From: Clostridia bacterium
GTDB taxonomy: Bacteria; Bacillota_A; Clostridia; Peptostreptococcales; JAAYPU01
Direction: 5' to 3'
DNA length: 6,609 bases
NCBI GenBank assembly: GCA_022360735.1
Contig: JAKSCF010000616.1
Location: forward strand, 1 to 6,609
Shown here: piece after piece, positions 6,432 through 6,609 of the stretch
Layout: each line of letters begins with the position of its first letter
How positions within the stretch are numbered: position 1 is the stretch's first letter
The notes under the pieces: model-generated
The model's input: the letters and a program-made list of their open reading frames with translations, nothing else
What the model was told of the DNA's origin: nothing
Databases searched by the model: none
Position numbers and translations under genes: made by a program

Positions 6432-6486
6432 TTGAAGCCCTAACACGGAATTCTCAATTCCGATGTAGGTCTCATGCAAAGAGAAA
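6432..6486. repeat. Structured repeat, copy 1
   Basis: This 55-bp element is 48/55 identical to the copy at 6555-6609. On the plus strand it starts TTGAAGCCCTAACA, then a hairpin, then ATGTAGGTCTCATGCAAAGA. The fold is CCTA-(A)-CA-CGGAATT, loop CTC, AATTCCG-(A)-TG-TAGG: 13 pairs with one bulged A on each side (6439-6469). All seven differences from copy 2 fall in the central 17 nt: four make two compensatory base-pair changes and three are the loop. This favours a conserved structure. It has no open frame of its own. A MITE-like, REP-like or transcribed RNA element are all possible; I cannot name the family. Confidence 0.85.
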
Positions 6487-6509
6487 GAAATTTTTAATTT
6501 CGTCTTCTC
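6481..6509. repeat. Second hairpin within the repeat unit
   Basis: GAGAA (6481-6485) can pair with TTCTC (6505-6509), and GAAATT (6487-6492) pairs with AATTTC (6496-6501) around a TTT loop. One base is unpaired on the left and three on the right. The left arm is the end of repeat copy 1. Copy 2 ends at the same point at the window edge, so whether the hairpin is repeated cannot be seen. Confidence 0.5.
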
Positions 6510-6526
6510 TACTGCCTGATTACGTC

Positions 6527-6544
6527 GCAGGTCTCATACAGAAA
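6527..6544. repeat. Diverged right half of the structured repeat
   Basis: GCAGGTCTCATACAGAAA resembles the right half of the full copies (GTAGGTCTCATGCAAAGA). It is preceded at 6512 by CTGC, which can pair with GCAG at 6527-6530. It lies midway between the two full copies and may be a decayed or variant copy. Confidence 0.5.
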
Positions 6545-6554
6545 CTCTCCAATC

Positions 6555-6609
6555 TTGAAGCCCTAACACAGAATCTCTGATTCTGATGTAGGTCTCATGC
6601 AAAGAGAAA
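6555..6609. repeat. Structured repeat, copy 2 (at window edge)
   Basis: This is the second 55-bp copy, 123 bp after copy 1. Its hairpin arms are CAGAATC and GATTCTG around TCT, extended by CCTA-(A)-CA and (A)-TG-TAGG exactly as in copy 1. The copy ends in GAGAAA at the last base of the window, so the unit and perhaps more copies continue outside. Confidence 0.85.

Noticed and set aside
6272..6580. Plus-strand open frame of 102 codons
   Set aside because: It lies antisense to the T-box and across the repeats, and its product resembles no family I know.
6432..6609. CRISPR array
   Set aside because: The repeated cores are 55 bp with internal hairpin variation, the intervening sequence is 68 bp and holds a related motif, only two copies are seen and no cas gene is present.

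Overview
The window reads as a low-GC Firmicute chromosome, most likely an anaerobic, possibly spore-forming member of the Clostridia. The evidence is strong AAGGAGG ribosome binding sites, T-box control of cysteine genes, Mini-III ribonuclease, a Rae1/YacP-type NYN protein, a SigH-type sigma factor, and ThyX inside the cysES-sigH cluster. I cannot name the species from the sequence. Every gene I can support lies on the minus strand, so the window is read from high to low coordinates.

Regulatory head (6609 to 6054). The first part (about 6609-6411) has no gene. It holds two copies of a structured repeat 123 bp apart, plus partial copies; the array runs off the window edge. Next comes a cysteine-type T-box leader (about 6415-6099): a Stem I with a UGC specifier, a strong 14-bp hairpin, a Stem III, an antiterminator whose UGGA bulge suits a U73 tRNA, and a mutually exclusive intrinsic terminator.

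Main operon (6053 to 1116). The order is cysE, cysS, mrnC, an unknown membrane-anchored protein, thyX, rlmB, rae1. The genes are separated by 0 to 14 nt or overlap by 1 to 4 nt, so one transcript is likely. CysE makes O-acetylserine for cysteine synthesis and CysS charges tRNA-Cys. MrnC and RlmB mature 23S rRNA. Rae1 is a ribosome-associated mRNA endonuclease. ThyX makes dTMP. If no internal promoters exist, the T-box ties all of these to tRNA-Cys charging.

sigH unit (about 1105 to 322). A clear sigma-A-type promoter (TTGACG, 17 bp, TATAAT) follows rae1. Its spacer holds a perfect 6-bp dyad, and a second inverted repeat lies in the 5' leader. sigH starts at GTG.

tRNA-Thr/tuf unit (295 to 1). 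A near-consensus promoter (TTGACA, 17 bp, TAAAAT) sits just before tRNA-Thr(GGU). The start of tuf (EF-Tu) follows 52 nt later with no terminator between, and is cut by the window edge.

Most of the window is ordinary housekeeping sequence. The least explained parts are the 123-bp-period structured repeats beside the T-box, the two dyads around the sigH promoter, and the unknown small membrane protein.
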